From Helianthus annuus (Eukaryota > Streptophyta > Magnoliopsida > Asterales > Asteraceae): a DNA stretch of 64,000 bases. The stretch spans positions 80,332,664-80,396,663 of the forward strand of contig NC_035434.2 of assembly GCF_002127325.2 (NCBI RefSeq), read 5' to 3'. Made by a program: the position numbers and the translations under genes. Shown here piece after piece: positions 1 through 11,205 of the stretch (position 1 is its first letter; each line of letters opens with the position of its first letter). Under the pieces are notes generated by a model, which saw only the letters and a list, made by a program, of their open reading frames with translations, made no database searches and was not told where the DNA came from.

Positions 1-569
1 AAATAAAATATTTTAATTCTTACATAAATTTTTGGAAGTCCGGAAGTATTCAGAACGTAAAATATGTGCGAAAATGCAAACTTATGCACTTTTTGACGCT
101 TTTAGTCCCTGAATGAGCATAAAGTTTATTTTTGCGCACCAAACACCTCAAAGCCTATTTCTAAGCTATGTAAAGAATATTTAGGGCATACTTAACTTAT
201 GATCAAGTTCCGGAAGGTCTGTTACAGTACAAATTGACATACGTTCGCAGTTTGTCGAATTTAGTCCCTGTAAGCGAATAAACTTGATTTCGGCATACCA
301 AACCATCCAAAACTTATTTCTAAGTTATGTAAGGGTTATTTTAGGTATGCTAAGCCTATGTAACTATTCCGGAGTGTTTGTTGCATTAAACTGGTTATAT
401 TTACGCATCAGTGCGCTTATAACTCTCAAGAAAGCGATTTAGAGCCTGAAATCGAACAAGAATTAATATGTGCAAACGATACACATATTTACACAAAATC
501 CCAAGTATGAAATACAATATTTCATTGGCTTGGTATTTGTTTGATGGTGGTGGTGACACAGGTGTCACA
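1..569 (-). repeat. Right-hand end of a truncated gypsy LTR (D-like family)
   Basis: The sequence resembles the terminal part of the two LTRs of element D (around 45667-46235 and 52555-53122). It shares the stretch beginning AAATAAAATATTTTAAT and the end ACAGGTGTCACA, but with more differences than the D copies have from each other. It stops abruptly at 569, where RNase H sequence of element H begins. It is therefore either a solo LTR or the right LTR of an element lying left of the window. The probable TSD starts at 570 (CGAAG) and cannot be checked without the left flank. Confidence 0.8.
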
Positions 570-1840
570 CGAAGCATCACAGTAAACTACGAAGTCATCG
601 GTACCATCGGGTAGTGATAAGATTGGTGCATCGCACAACTTATCCTTGAGAAGTTGAAATGATTCTTGTTGTTTCTCAATTGGGTAAGGGATTTTAGCAG
701 TTGAGAAATCCGATAGTACCTTACTAATCCCAAGAATTGTCAGACTTCAGTTGGAGTCTTGGGCGCTTCCCAGTTCTTAATTGCTTCAATCTTTGAGGTG
801 TCTACTTGAATGGCTTTCTCGTTCACTATATGCCTGAGAAATTGTACTTCACGAATCCAAAACTCGTATTTGGAAAATTTTGCGTATAGTGTCTCCTTCA
901 TAAGTAGTTCTAAAATGGTTCTCAAATGTTGTTCGTGCACGTCGGCTGATCGTGAGTATATTAAAATGTCGTCAATGAACACTATGATGAACTTGTCAAG
1001 CCACGGCTGTCACACGCGGTTCATTAAATCCATGAAGACCGTTGGTGTGTTCGTTAAACCAAAGGGCATTACGAGAAACTCGTAATGACCATAATGAGTT
1101 TGAAAAGCTGTCCTTGCTATGCTTTCCTCTTGTATTCGTAACTTGTGATACCTCGATCATAAGTCTATCTTGGAGTAGAAGCTTGAACTTTGCAGTTGAT
1201 CGAATAAGTCATCAATCCTCGGTAGTGGATACCGATCCTTGATGGTGAGTTATTCAACTCTATATACTCTATGCACATTCTGAATGTTCCGTCCTTATCC
1301 TTCACAAATAGGACTAGAGCTCCCCAAGGTGAGTAGCTTGGCCTAGTGAATACTTTATCCAACAACTCTTGAAGTTGTGTGGATAACTCTTGCTTTTTAG
1401 AAGGTGCTAATCGATATGGAGATTTGGCTACGGGTGCGGTTCCCGGTACCAAGTCGATATGAAACTCGACTTGTCGATATGGTTATAGTCCCGACAAGTC
1501 TTCAGGAAAGACTTCAAGAAACTCTTTTACCACTGGAATATCTGTCAGCTGTGGCTCAACGGCCTTCTTGTCGACAATATGTGCTAGAGGGGCAATACAA
1601 CCCTTCCGTAAGCACTTGTGTGCCTTCATGCAATCAATGATCCGCAATGGTGTGTCGCGCTTTTCTCCACGTATAACAAGTGTCTCTTCGTTCGGTAGTG
1701 GTAGGCGAATGGTCTTCTCATGACAGACGACCTCGGCTCGGTTATAGGATAGCCAATCCACGCCAACCACTATGTTGAAACTACCCGACTGAACGGGTAA
1801 GAGATCGGTATTGAATTTCCGCTCGCCAAGTTCCAAGGAA
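570..1840 (-). pseudogene. Element H pol remnant: protease end, reverse transcriptase, start of RNase H
   Basis: Minus-strand pieces match Ty3/gypsy pol in order. About 1836-1483 covers the end of the aspartic protease region (GVDWLSYNRAE-like) and the linker. About 1480-1165 holds RT fingers ([22 protein letters not shown]). About 1000-740 holds the FIDDILIYS catalytic box and the thumb. About 660-570 ends in a VVYCDAS RNase H motif, where the LTR at 1-569 interrupts it. Internal stops and frame changes (near 1483, 1165 and 1000) show it is dead. Elements A and T carry intact versions of the same domains. Confidence 0.85.
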
Positions 1841-1998
1841 CATTCTCTAAAAACTTTCCCTGACTCTACTAGTTTATCGTATGCCGATTCTATAGAATGA
1901 GGGGACGTCTAGCTTACTTGACTCTAGGCCAAGTACACTTTGAATTCTATGTGTGGCGAGGACTTCACTGTATAGTTTTAGGAATCCCTATGTTAAAT

Positions 1999-2165
1999 GT
2001 AGGATAACCCAATCCATATGTTTAGATGTAGGGTAACCCAATCCGTATGTTTAGATGTAGGATAACCCAATCCATATGTTTAGATGTAGGATAGCCCAAT
2101 CCCTATGTTTAGTTATGGGATAATCTAATCCCTATGTTTAGTTGTAGGATAATCCAGTCCCTAAT
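1999..2165. repeat. 29-bp minisatellite in element H
   Basis: About six head-to-tail copies of a 29-bp unit (core GGATAACCCAATCC followed by ATGTTTAGAT) with substitutions between copies. It lies in decayed gag-pol sequence of H, between the gag remnant and the protease remnant. No coding role is visible. Confidence 0.9.
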
Positions 2166-2199
2166 TGTAGCTAGGACAATCCTGTCACTAGCCATGAAA

Positions 2200-2578
2200 C
2201 TCATTTCACATGCATGAGTTTGATTGGTAAGAAACGTGTCGGGTAACTACTGTTTGAGTGATCGAGGTAGGGTGGGATGATGCGGTCATGCCTCGGATCT
2301 CAGGGGCTAAATCCCAAATGTAAGGCTTAATGCATTTGAATTCGGGTGTTACCAGTATGGAACAACCCTTGAGAGATCGTGAAAGCCTCGAGTGTAACCA
2401 ACAACATTGGCTCTAATCATGATCGAGTTCTAGAATTTTGTTCCAACCTTCGAATTTCAATTAGCGAGCAATACTCTTCTTGCATAAGATCCTTGAGTTC
2501 TCCCCATGTTAACCTCTTCACTGTATCACTTCCTAGCGTTTGTACCTGGTGATTCCACCAAGTTAAGGTTGCGTTCAG
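2200..2578 (-). pseudogene. Element H gag remnant, capsid part
   Basis: Three short minus-strand readings in different frames follow the usual gypsy Gag order. A TWWNHQVQ motif lies near 2560, a YTRGFHDLSRVVPY-like piece near 2360, and an LAPEIRGM-like piece near 2310. The frames are separated by stops, so this is a decayed capsid domain. The upstream half continues at 14695, on the other side of element A. Between 1840 and 2200 I see only the 29-bp repeat and unassigned sequence. Confidence 0.7.
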
Positions 2579-5500
2579 TGTCACACCCCGGCCGCGTATA
2601 ACATGCAACCGCGGCGGAAACGCCGGGGAGTGTTGTGGACAGAATTAAATGGTTTCATGACCATGGCATACAAAGCTGTATTTTATTTATAAACATGAGT
2701 GCTACATCGTTTCAAACAGGAAAACAAAGAGTTCAGAACATAATTAAACTAATTCTATCTTCATTTTTATTCTCTAAGGCACAGGTCCGCCCTAGTGTCA
2801 TGATCATCATCCTATGGAATAGCTCCTCAAAACACATGTGAAAGTAGGCACGTCAGCATAAAAATGCCTGTGAGATACATAGTTTTTGTGAAAATGGGAT
2901 TCATGACTTGAGTTTAAAGAAATGTTTAATAACAGTCAGTCATGAACCTTGTAATTTGTTTTGCTTTGTAAACCATTTGAAAAACGATAACATCAAATGA
3001 TATATATAGATAAGTGCAAGGTTAAACGAGTAACCAAGTAAAATGAGTTGAATATAATAAGTTGTTTCGTAAGACAATGTTTTATGAAAGGTATGTTATT
3101 GGTATAAAATGTTATATGTCTAAACTGAAATGATTTAGATAACGCTAAGATATGTAATATTATACAAACATTTATATATAGGAAGTACCAGCGGCGTATC
3201 CACCATGTTTGCATCATATTACATACTCCACGTTACTCAAACCATTTACCCAAACCAATCTACCATGTAATTTGTTCATGTATAAACCAAATGTCAAGTG
3301 TTATTGTGTAAACCATGTTAAATGTTTATGTGCAATGAAAACCACCAAATGTGTATGTCAATGTCAACGTGTTTATGTTCAATGTAAATCATGTAATGTG
3401 TATCCCAAAATGTATCAGGTATGGTAAGCGAAATGTATCAACTTAAACCATATGTAAAATGCACAAAACAAGTCGTTGAAGTAACATGTGGTTTAAATCA
3501 ATATTATGTTCTGTGGAAAAATGCATGCTTTATTGTATTGTAAACTATGCATACATCCAAACCTTGAGACTGCGGCGATAAACCCTTAAACAAATTAAAG
3601 GTTTATCTAAGTTATGTATATCGAATTCGGTCATTCCTTCCAGTCCTATCAAACCCAGGACTTCAGGAATGGGAGTTGTCAATTCATATGGTACCACTAC
3701 CTACTAACGAACGGCGTGATCAATGTTAATGAATGTATTGTCCCATGTTAAACAAACCAAATGTCATAACAAAATGAAGGCATGTCATGTAAACAATTGT
3801 ACTAAGTATGCTAAGTAAATATACGAAGCAGAAATGTTCATGTAAATCAATGTGTCCATATGCTGAGTAAACATATGCAATAGAAACGTAATGTAAATCA
3901 ATGTACTAAGTACGCACATAATGGGCATACATAGCATGAAATGTAATGAAATCGTGTACTATAATGTACTAACAACATAGCAGGCATATGATGTGAAAAC
4001 ATGGAAAGCATGAATGTAACAGATAGGCACATGTGTTTCACCCCAAAACAGTTTAGAAAACAGTAAAAGAGGGGTTCAATGTACTCACCTGAGACTGCTT
4101 TGACTTCCTTGTAATATAACCAGATAATGCTAAAGATCACGGGATATCAAACGGCACCTAATAGGTAGCTATGTTAATATACCGGACCAAATCGGAAGGA
4201 TCGGATAGTATGCGGGTTCGTAAACCAAACGAGTATGGGGACTCGTCTAATATGGTTTAACAAAGCCTACATACTAAAATGAAACCTAACCTAAGTGCTT
4301 GCGACCCATCACGACCCGTTTAGATAGCTTATGCTACCCTAACGCGTCGTTCGCGTAGAACGCGTATGGAACGCCTAACATCGTGACCACAAGGTATAAC
4401 CTCGGAAGGTTATAGCTATGGTCACCTAATGTGTTTGGTCGGATCCTAATGATCGACCAAATAGGTCGGGTTCGAAAGTATAAGCGATGGTTTAGATCGC
4501 TTACCTTACGACCCTATATAAGCACTATACTAAAAGTGACGAGCTAAGCATGTTAGAACATGCTTAACTAAGTTTAGAAAACAGGTTTGGCATCAAAACA
4601 AACGGCTTTGATGCTCACGAGTAGTTTGGTTACAAAACACGCAAGAATGCGCATTTTGGCCGAAACTACGACTCGTCACTGAGCCTAGATAACGGGGTAA
4701 TCAGTAGGTATGGTCACTATGGACCATAACCATCGTGATCACGCTCACGTTATGAAGTTCCAACGAACTTCGCATCGACCATAAGCTGGTCAACGCAGAA
4801 AGTCAACAAAACGTCGACTTTCGGACTTGAAAAGCGATAAAACAATGAAAGAATACTTACGGAGAGTCCCCGAATGCTAATCGAGATCAGAGAAACTCTG
4901 GTATGAAGCAATACTTCAACTTCGAGCCTTTTAGATCTGATTCTTGTGATTTTTACACAAAAGGGGGGGGGGTATTTATAGGAAAATTGGAACCGTTAGG
5001 ATCGCTTTATCGAATATCGTGCCATGATCTTGTGCGTACATGTGTTACAATGCTAGATTCACTGAATATGGCCCTTGGCCTTTCATTGGGTGAAAAGGCA
5101 ATCGGACCTTTCGCGATTTGAAGAGCCAATCTGCATTAAATGTGGGTTCTGCTGTACTGGGGACCCCTTACGGACCGTATGGGCTTTGGCTTACGGTCCG
5201 TAAGCCCCTAGTTTGGCAGATTTACCATTTTAGTCCCTGCAGCACCAAAACTTGGTATTTGATGCGTTTTTGGCACGTTTAAGCCCCGTTAACTCCATTT
5301 CAAAGCTCTAAAATGATGTTAAAGTATAGGGAACTGAAAATGTGCTCAAAAATATGTCGGATGTCGGTTCGTTTGGCCGTACGGTCGCGATGTTCGGTTA
5401 ATTACGACGGAATGCGCATAAGCGCGAAAGACGATCCAAATTGTGCGACGAATGGACTTTTCTCATGCCAAACACTAAGGCATAATACTAGGATGCTTAC

Positions 5501-6047
5501 ATAAATTTTTGGATGTCCGGATATATTCAGAACGTAAGTTATGCGCGAAAGTGCAAACTTGTGCACTTTTTGACACTTTTAGCCCCTGAATGATCCAAAA
5601 GTTTGTTTTAGCATACCAAACCCCTCAAAGCCTATTTCTAAGCTATGTAAAGGATATTTATGGTATGTTTAACTTATGGACATGTTCTGGAATGTTCGTT
5701 ACAGTTTGAATTGGCATACTTTCGCAGTTTGTCAAGTTTAGTCCCTGTAAGCGAATTAACTTGTTTTTGCCATACCAAAGCCTTCAAAACTTATTTCTAA
5801 GTTATGTAAAGGTTATTTAAGGTATGTTGAGTATATGTTGATGTTCCGGAGTATTTGTCGCATTAAACTGAGTACGTTTACGTACTAGTTTGCGTATAAT
5901 TCTCCAGAAGGCGATGTAGAGTTTGAAATTGAACAAAAGTTAAAATACGAAAAATGTAAAACAAAATCAAACAATTCATTGGGATAAAATAACATTGTTT
6001 TATTGATAATTGAACTGTTTATAATGATTACAAGCACAAATGTTACA
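2579..6047 (-). repeat. Element A 3' LTR
   Basis: On the plus strand it begins TGTCACACCCCGG and ends TGTTACA. It matches 11206-14689 almost base for base. It lacks an 18-bp stretch present at 12164-12181; D LTRs have a similar stretch, so this copy suffered a deletion. A poly-G run is 10 bases here (4963-4972) and 7 in the other LTR. A minus-strand TATA box (CCTATAAATA) lies at 4982-4973. Confidence 0.95.
5167..5204. other. 13-bp perfect hairpin in element A LTR
   Basis: CTTACGGACCGTA and its exact inverse TACGGTCCGTAAG are separated by 12 bases. The same structure is at 13809-13846 in the other LTR. On the element's sense strand it lies about 185 bp upstream of the TATA box, in the promoter (U3) part of the LTR. 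Confidence 0.85.
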
Positions 6048-6062
6048 GTCTCCCCTACTTGT
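6048..6062 (-). other. Element A polypurine tract
   Basis: On the minus strand AAGTAGGGGAGAC directly precedes the 3' LTR. This is the expected primer for plus-strand DNA synthesis. It is preceded by a TTTCGGGACGAAATTT motif, common upstream of gypsy LTRs in this window. Confidence 0.8.
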
Positions 6063-6081
6063 GGAAATTTCGTCCCGAAAT

Positions 6082-9000
6082 TTATTTAGGGGAAACTCGT
6101 GGAAAAAGATGCGGATATTTTGCCTTCATTTGATCTTCACGTTCCCAAGTAAACTCGGGTCCACGCTTAGATTCCCAACGAACCTTGACCAAAGGAATGC
6201 GCTTGCGTTTAAGCCACTTGACTTCACGTTCCATGATTTCCACCGGTTTCTCAACAAATTTTAGTGTTTTATCAACACGAATTTCGTCAAGCGGTATGTG
6301 GAGGTTCTCATCAGCTAAACACCTCTTGAGATTGGACACGTGAAAGGTTGGATGAACATTTCCAAGTTCAGGAGGTAACTCAAGTCTGTAGGCTACCTTA
6401 CCGATTCTTTCGACGATCTTGAATGGTCCAACGTATCTAGGTGCAAGTTTTCCTTTCTTTCCAAATCTGATCACACCTTTCCAAGGTGAGACCTTAAGTA
6501 ATACACGATCACCGACTTGAAAATCCAAGGGTTTGCGTTTTAGGTCCGCGTAACTCTTTTGACGGCTTCTAGCTATCTGAAGGTTATCACGAACTTTCTT
6601 AACCTTATCTGTTGTCTCTAAAATGAGGGCATGTCCAGTAAGCTGAGCCTCGCCAATCTCATTCCAGCAGACCGGTGAACGACATTTTCGACCATAGAGA
6701 GCCTCGAAAGGAGCCATGTTGATGCTGGAGTGATAACTGTTGTTGTAGGAGAATTCAATCAATGGAAGATGTGAATCCCAACTACCACCAAAATCGATCA
6801 CACAAGCTCTAAGCATATCCTCCAGTGTCTGGATTGTTCTTTCAGATTGACCATCCGTTTGCGGATGATAAGCTGTGCTCAAATTGAGTTGAGACCCCAT
6901 AGCAGATTGCATGGTTCTCCAAAAATGAGAAGTGAAACGAGCATCTCTGTCAGAAATGATGTTCAAAGGAACACCATGTCGTGCTACAATTTCATCCACG
7001 TAGAATTGAGCAAGTTTGTCAGCCGAAAAATCCTCACGGATTGGCAAGAAATGCGCTGACTTTGTAAGACGATCAACGACTACCCAGATGGCATCGTGAC
7101 CTTTCTTTGTGCGCGGGAGTTTAGTAATGAGATCCATAGTAATGTTTTCCCATTTCCAAACTGGGATCTCTGGTTGTTCCAATAACCCGGAAGGACGCTG
7201 ATGTTCAGCCTTAACCTTAAGACAAGTAAGGCATTTGGATACGTATAAGGCAATGTCTTTCTTCATACCAGGCCACCAATACTGTATACGAAGATCCTTA
7301 TACATCTTATCTGAGCCAGGATGAATAGAATAACGAGACTTATGGGCTTCATCCATAAGCAGGGTACGAAGATTATCTTGGCTCGGGACCCACAAACGGT
7401 CCATGAAGTAATATGATCCATTGTCCTTCAGTTCAAGAGCAGGTGTTATGTGATAAGGAAATTCCTTATCCATCAAACCTTGTGAAACACAAGCTTGTTG
7501 AGCCTGAGAAATACGAGCTTGGATATCGGTTTGAATAACAGATTGGACACGTACACAATGAAGCTTAGTACGTTCCTTACGACTCAATGCATCGGCTACG
7601 ACATTCGCCTTACCGGGATGGTAGCGAATTTCGCAGTCATAGTCGTTTAGAAGTTCAACCCAACGTCTTTGCCTCATGTTGAGTTCCTTTTGATTGAAGA
7701 TATGTTGAAGACTTTTGTGGTCAGTGAAAACCACACATTTTGTACCGTACAAATAGTGTCTCCAGATCTTAAGAGCGAAGACAACTGCACCCAACTCAAG
7801 ATCATGAGTGGTGTAGTTTTTCTCATGTATCTTCAACTGCCTTGATGCGTATGCTATGACTTTGTTTCTTTGCATCAGGACGCAGCCAAGACCTAATTTA
7901 GATGCGTCACAATAAACGACGAAATCATCATTGCCCTCAGGCAATGTTAGGACAGGCGCGTCGCAAAGCTTTTGTTTCAAAGTCAGAAATGCTTCCTCTT
8001 GTTTGACTCCCCAATCAAATGGCTTGTTCTTCTGAGTTAGAGCAGTTAGAGGAACTGCAATCTTTGAGAAGTTCTCAATGAAGCGACGGTAATAACCCGC
8101 TAGACCAAGAAAAGAGCGAACCTCAGTAGGGGTAGTAGGTGTACCCCAATCCTTAATCGCACTGATCTTGGAGGGATCTACATGAATACCTTGTTCGTTG
8201 ACAATGTGTCCTAAGAATTGAACTTCTTTAAGCCAGAATTCACACTTGGAGAATTTGGCGAAAAGTTGCTCTTTCTTTAGGAGTTCCAATGTAAGACGAA
8301 GATGTTGTTCATGATCAGCTCGCGTCTTAGAATATATCAAAATGTCATCGATGAAAACGATGATGAACTTATCCAAATAAGGTTTGCAGACCCTATTCAT
8401 CAAGTCCATGAAAACAGCAGGAGCATTAGTTAAACCGAATGGCATGACTGTGAACTCATAATGTCCATAACGAGTACGGAACGCTGTCTTGGGAATGTCT
8501 TCTTCATGCACACGAAGCTGATGATATCCAGATCGTAGATCAATCTTTGAAAAATAAGAAGCGCCTTGGAATTGATCAAAGAGATCATCAATGCGAGGTA
8601 GGGGATATCGATTCTTGATGGTAAGCTTGTTAAGCTCACGATAATCGATACACATCCTAAAAGATCCATCCTTCTTCTTAACAAAAAGAACGGGAGCACC
8701 CCAAGGTGAAAAGCTAGGACGGATAAAACCTTTGTCAGAGAGCTCCTGAAGCTGCTTAAATAATTCTTGCATCTCTGATGGTGCAAGACGGTATGGAGCT
8801 CTGGCAATGGGATTTGCACCAGGTACGAGATCAATACGGAACTCGACTTGGCGTGCTGGAGGTAGACCAGGTAACTCTTCAGGGAAAACTTCAGAATAAT
8901 CCCGAACGACAGGAATATCTGAAATAGACTTACCCTTGCCTTTATCTGCTGTAACATGTGCTAAGAAAGCCACATAGTGCTTTCGCAGATATTTCCGAGC

Positions 9001-10602
9001 TTTAAAACAAGACATGAGTTTGAGACCACCGGCAGGCTTCTCACCACGAACCCGTAGGATCTCGCCTGTCGACAGCGGCACACGAACAATCTTCTCAGAA
9101 CAAACTATCTCTGCGCGATGCTTAGATAACCAATCCATGCCCACTATAACGTCGAAGCTTCCAAGTTGCATTGGCGTGAGATCAATCGGAAAAATATGGT
9201 CGTTAAGGTTCAACTGGCAGTTGCGTAGAATAGAATTAAGAACAATGTGTTCTCCACTGGCAACCTCTACTGTCAAAGGTTTACCTAGTTTCGTTCTAGA
9301 CACGCGAAGCATTGTCTCAAAAGACAATGATACAAAACTCTTGTCGGCACCCGAATAAAAAAGAACAGATGCTGGCTGATTATTATTAAAGAACGTACTG
9401 TTCACCACTTCGTTGTCTGCTTGTGCTTCTTGTGCATTCATGTTAAAGACTCGAGCCTGTGCCTGATTCTGGTTTGCATTCTGGTTCTGGTTGGCTAGCC
9501 TTGGACACCGATTTCTGTAGTGGGTCAGATCCCCACAGTTATAACAAGCACCTGGTGGGTAGTTTGGTCGTGCAGCCTGACCCTGTTGCTGAGCAACTTG
9601 TTGAGCAGGGTTCTGAACTGCGCGGTTCTGAGCAAACCGACAAACATCGGCAAGATGACCCGACTTCCCACAGTTAGTACAGAAACGGCACTGATATTGC
9701 GGCTGATGGTGACTGTTGCATTGATTGCACAAAGGTGCACTTCCTGAATAGGGCTTCTTTGCTGGAGGCTGGTTGGGAGCTGCCTGGTTAGCTTGGGCAG
9801 TGACAGCATAGTTTTGGGAAGCCTTACGCTTCCTTGACCCCCTTGAGGAACCAGAATCCTTTCCCTTCTTGTTTTGACCTTTCTTGCTATCCTCCTTGTC
9901 AGTCGACTGTTTCTTGCCCTTGTCACCCTTCCTGTGTAGCTTATTCTTTCGAATCTGCGACTCAGTCAGTGTCGCTGATAACTCGATTGCCTGACGGAGT
10001 GTGGTAGGGTTGCTACCAGTAAGGATGTCTTGTACTGAGTCAGGTAGGCCGTCGATGTACCTTTCGATGGCCTTATCGAGTGGGGTAACCATAGTCGGGC
10101 AAAGCAGACTCAACTCTTCAAACCAATCAGTATATGCCCTGTGCTCGCCACTATCTTGCTTCAAAACATCAAATTCTTTCTCCAACGCCCGTTGTTCATG
10201 ACGAGGACAAAACTCCCTCATCATAAGAGCTCTCAGTTCAGCCCATGTCTGAGCTAGAGCAACTTCTGCACCTTGATCTCTCATAACCCCATTCCACCAT
10301 GTAAGAGCCCTCTTCTGAAACACGCTTGAAGAAAACTCGACCTTGCGATTATCCGGACACTGCACGTGGCGAAAAGTGTTCTCGATGCTCTCGAACCACT
10401 GAAGAAGCCCAGGTGCTCCTTCAGAACCACTGAACTTGAGTGGCTTAGCCGAGTTAAAATCCTTGTATTTGCATGTACCATTGTTGTTGTTGTTGGCCTG
10501 GTTCCATTGAGCGAAGAGATTTGGGAATTGAGCAGCCATCTGCTGCACAATAATTTCTGCCAGCTCGGCAGTAGCTATCTGGTTGTCGCGTCGAGGAGGC
10601 AT
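6082..10602 (-). CDS. Element A Gag-Pol polyprotein (1,506 aa)
   Basis: One open frame encodes all functions needed for retrotransposition. The Met at 10602 (MPPRRDN) is preferred; a 27-residue hydrophobic upstream extension is probably leader. Approximate residues: capsid 45-215; two CCHC zinc knuckles 308-321 and 353-366; protease with active-site box at 416-420; RT with D688 and FIDD 750-753; RNase H D899, E936, D961, D1004; integrase HHCC zinc region about 1086-1127 and D1157, D1218, E1254 (35-residue D-E spacing); chromodomain-like tail about 1450-1500 ending TWEREDQM. The oddity is the protease box, which reads YSGAD where families have DSGA: codon 9357-9355 is TAT. That should abolish proteolysis although everything else looks intact. 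Lineage Tekay/Del-like is by recall of motifs. Confidence 0.95.
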   Translation of the reverse strand: MPPRRDNQIATAELAEIIVQQMAAQFPNLFAQWNQANNNNNGTCKYKDFNSAKPLKFSGSEGAPGLLQWFESIENTFRHVQCPDNRKVEFSSSVFQKRALTWWNGVMRDQGAEVALAQTWAELRALMMREFCPRHEQRALEKEFDVLKQDSGEHRAYTDWFEELSLLCPTMVTPLDKAIERYIDGLPDSVQDILTGSNPTTLRQAIELSATLTESQIRKNKLHRKGDKGKKQSTDKEDSKKGQNKKGKDSGSSRGSRKRKASQNYAVTAQANQAAPNQPPAKKPYSGSAPLCNQCNSHHQPQYQCRFCTNCGKSGHLADVCRFAQNRAVQNPAQQVAQQQGQAARPNYPPGACYNCGDLTHYRNRCPRLANQNQNANQNQAQARVFNMNAQEAQADNEVVNSTFFNNNQPASVLFYSGADKSFVSLSFETMLRVSRTKLGKPLTVEVASGEHIVLNSILRNCQLNLNDHIFPIDLTPMQLGSFDVIVGMDWLSKHRAEIVCSEKIVRVPLSTGEILRVRGEKPAGGLKLMSCFKARKYLRKHYVAFLAHVTADKGKGKSISDIPVVRDYSEVFPEELPGLPPARQVEFRIDLVPGANPIARAPYRLAPSEMQELFKQLQELSDKGFIRPSFSPWGAPVLFVKKKDGSFRMCIDYRELNKLTIKNRYPLPRIDDLFDQFQGASYFSKIDLRSGYHQLRVHEEDIPKTAFRTRYGHYEFTVMPFGLTNAPAVFMDLMNRVCKPYLDKFIIVFIDDILIYSKTRADHEQHLRLTLELLKKEQLFAKFSKCEFWLKEVQFLGHIVNEQGIHVDPSKISAIKDWGTPTTPTEVRSFLGLAGYYRRFIENFSKIAVPLTALTQKNKPFDWGVKQEEAFLTLKQKLCDAPVLTLPEGNDDFVVYCDASKLGLGCVLMQRNKVIAYASRQLKIHEKNYTTHDLELGAVVFALKIWRHYLYGTKCVVFTDHKSLQHIFNQKELNMRQRRWVELLNDYDCEIRYHPGKANVVADALSRKERTKLHCVRVQSVIQTDIQARISQAQQACVSQGLMDKEFPYHITPALELKDNGSYYFMDRLWVPSQDNLRTLLMDEAHKSRYSIHPGSDKMYKDLRIQYWWPGMKKDIALYVSKCLTCLKVKAEHQRPSGLLEQPEIPVWKWENITMDLITKLPRTKKGHDAIWVVVDRLTKSAHFLPIREDFSADKLAQFYVDEIVARHGVPLNIISDRDARFTSHFWRTMQSAMGSQLNLSTAYHPQTDGQSERTIQTLEDMLRACVIDFGGSWDSHLPLIEFSYNNSYHSSINMAPFEALYGRKCRSPVCWNEIGEAQLTGHALILETTDKVKKVRDNLQIARSRQKSYADLKRKPLDFQVGDRVLLKVSPWKGVIRFGKKGKLAPRYVGPFKIVERIGKVAYRLELPPELGNVHPTFHVSNLKRCLADENLHIPLDEIRVDKTLKFVEKPVEIMEREVKWLKRKRIPLVKVRWESKRGPEFTWEREDQMKAKYPHLFPRVSPK

Positions 10603-11062
10603 TCTAGAAGAGAAAAACATGAAATGAAACGAGTGAGATGATTGGATGAAGAGAATGAGATGAAGCAAAATCAACAAAAGCAAAGATGGCGGTTATGCAT
10701 CGCAAAGCAAACAAGCGACATGAAATGTCTAGTCAAAGTAAATGGGTCAGAATTAGTGTATCGCGAAGACATGCTCGCCTATAAGTGAACACTCACCCCA
10801 AGAGTTCCCAGGTAAGAGTGACTGGTCCGATTATGTGGATTTGTACGAACACTCTAGCCTTAGACAGAAAACCCAGGGTACAGGCATTCACTCTTCCAGT
10901 TCGCACGTGTTCACACTATTAACCCAAAACTTTGACGAGATTTTTGAGAATCCAAAGGGTTCAAAACCATATAACAGAGGGTTCAAAACCTAGTAATCAA
11001 TCATCCTAGAACAGATGATTAATTTTCAAAGCGGATTCGGAACCGAAGTTCCCGTTGTGGTT

Positions 11063-11082
11063 ATCACCTAAGGATAGGTGAT
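11063..11082 (-). other. Leader hairpin 1 of element A
   Basis: ATCACCTA-AGGA-TAGGTGAT, an 8-bp perfect stem with a 4-base loop, about 105 bp from the primer site. Element D has the same hairpin at 49266-49283 with a compensated base pair. Confidence 0.75.
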
Positions 11083-11101
11083 GTGCATGTTTTAAACTCT
11101 A

Positions 11102-11121
11102 AACACAAGATAACTTGTGTT
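11102..11121 (-). other. Leader hairpin 2 of element A
   Basis: AACACAAG-ATAA-CTTGTGTT, an 8-bp perfect stem. The counterpart in D at 49303-49322 swaps one A-T pair for G-C, and one position becomes G-U on the sense strand. Confidence 0.75.
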
Positions 11122-11185
11122 AGGGTGCTTGAAATTTATAGTCTAGGTCAAAGCATTACTAATAACTTAATTCCCTATAACCATT

Positions 11186-11198
11186 GGCTCTGATACCA
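11186..11198 (-). other. Element A primer binding site
   Basis: On the minus strand TGGTATCAGAGCC, complementary to the 3' end of plant initiator Met-tRNA. It lies seven bases from the 5' LTR and primes minus-strand DNA synthesis. Confidence 0.9.
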
Positions 11199-11205
11199 AC
11201 TCTTC

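Larger units (their letters stand above)
10603..11185 (-). other. Element A 5' leader (untranslated)
   Basis: About 580 bp between primer site and gag ATG with no credible gene. The part at 10780-10930, and the part next to the primer site, match the leader of element D (48970-49130 and 49200-49387), although D has lost pol. This conservation marks a candidate packaging or dimerisation region. Confidence 0.75.

Noticed and set aside
2635..4140. Small ORFs in the A LTRs (copies at 11262-12786)
   Set aside because: Same reason: LTR copies; no domain recognisable; promoter DNA on the opposite strand.
4963..4972. Poly-G tract length difference between A LTRs as a functional signal
   Set aside because: Homopolymer length is prone to slippage and sequencing error.
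8430..8957. 175-codon minus-strand ORF and several plus-strand ORFs within 6082-10602
   Set aside because: Shadow frames of the intact gag-pol of element A.
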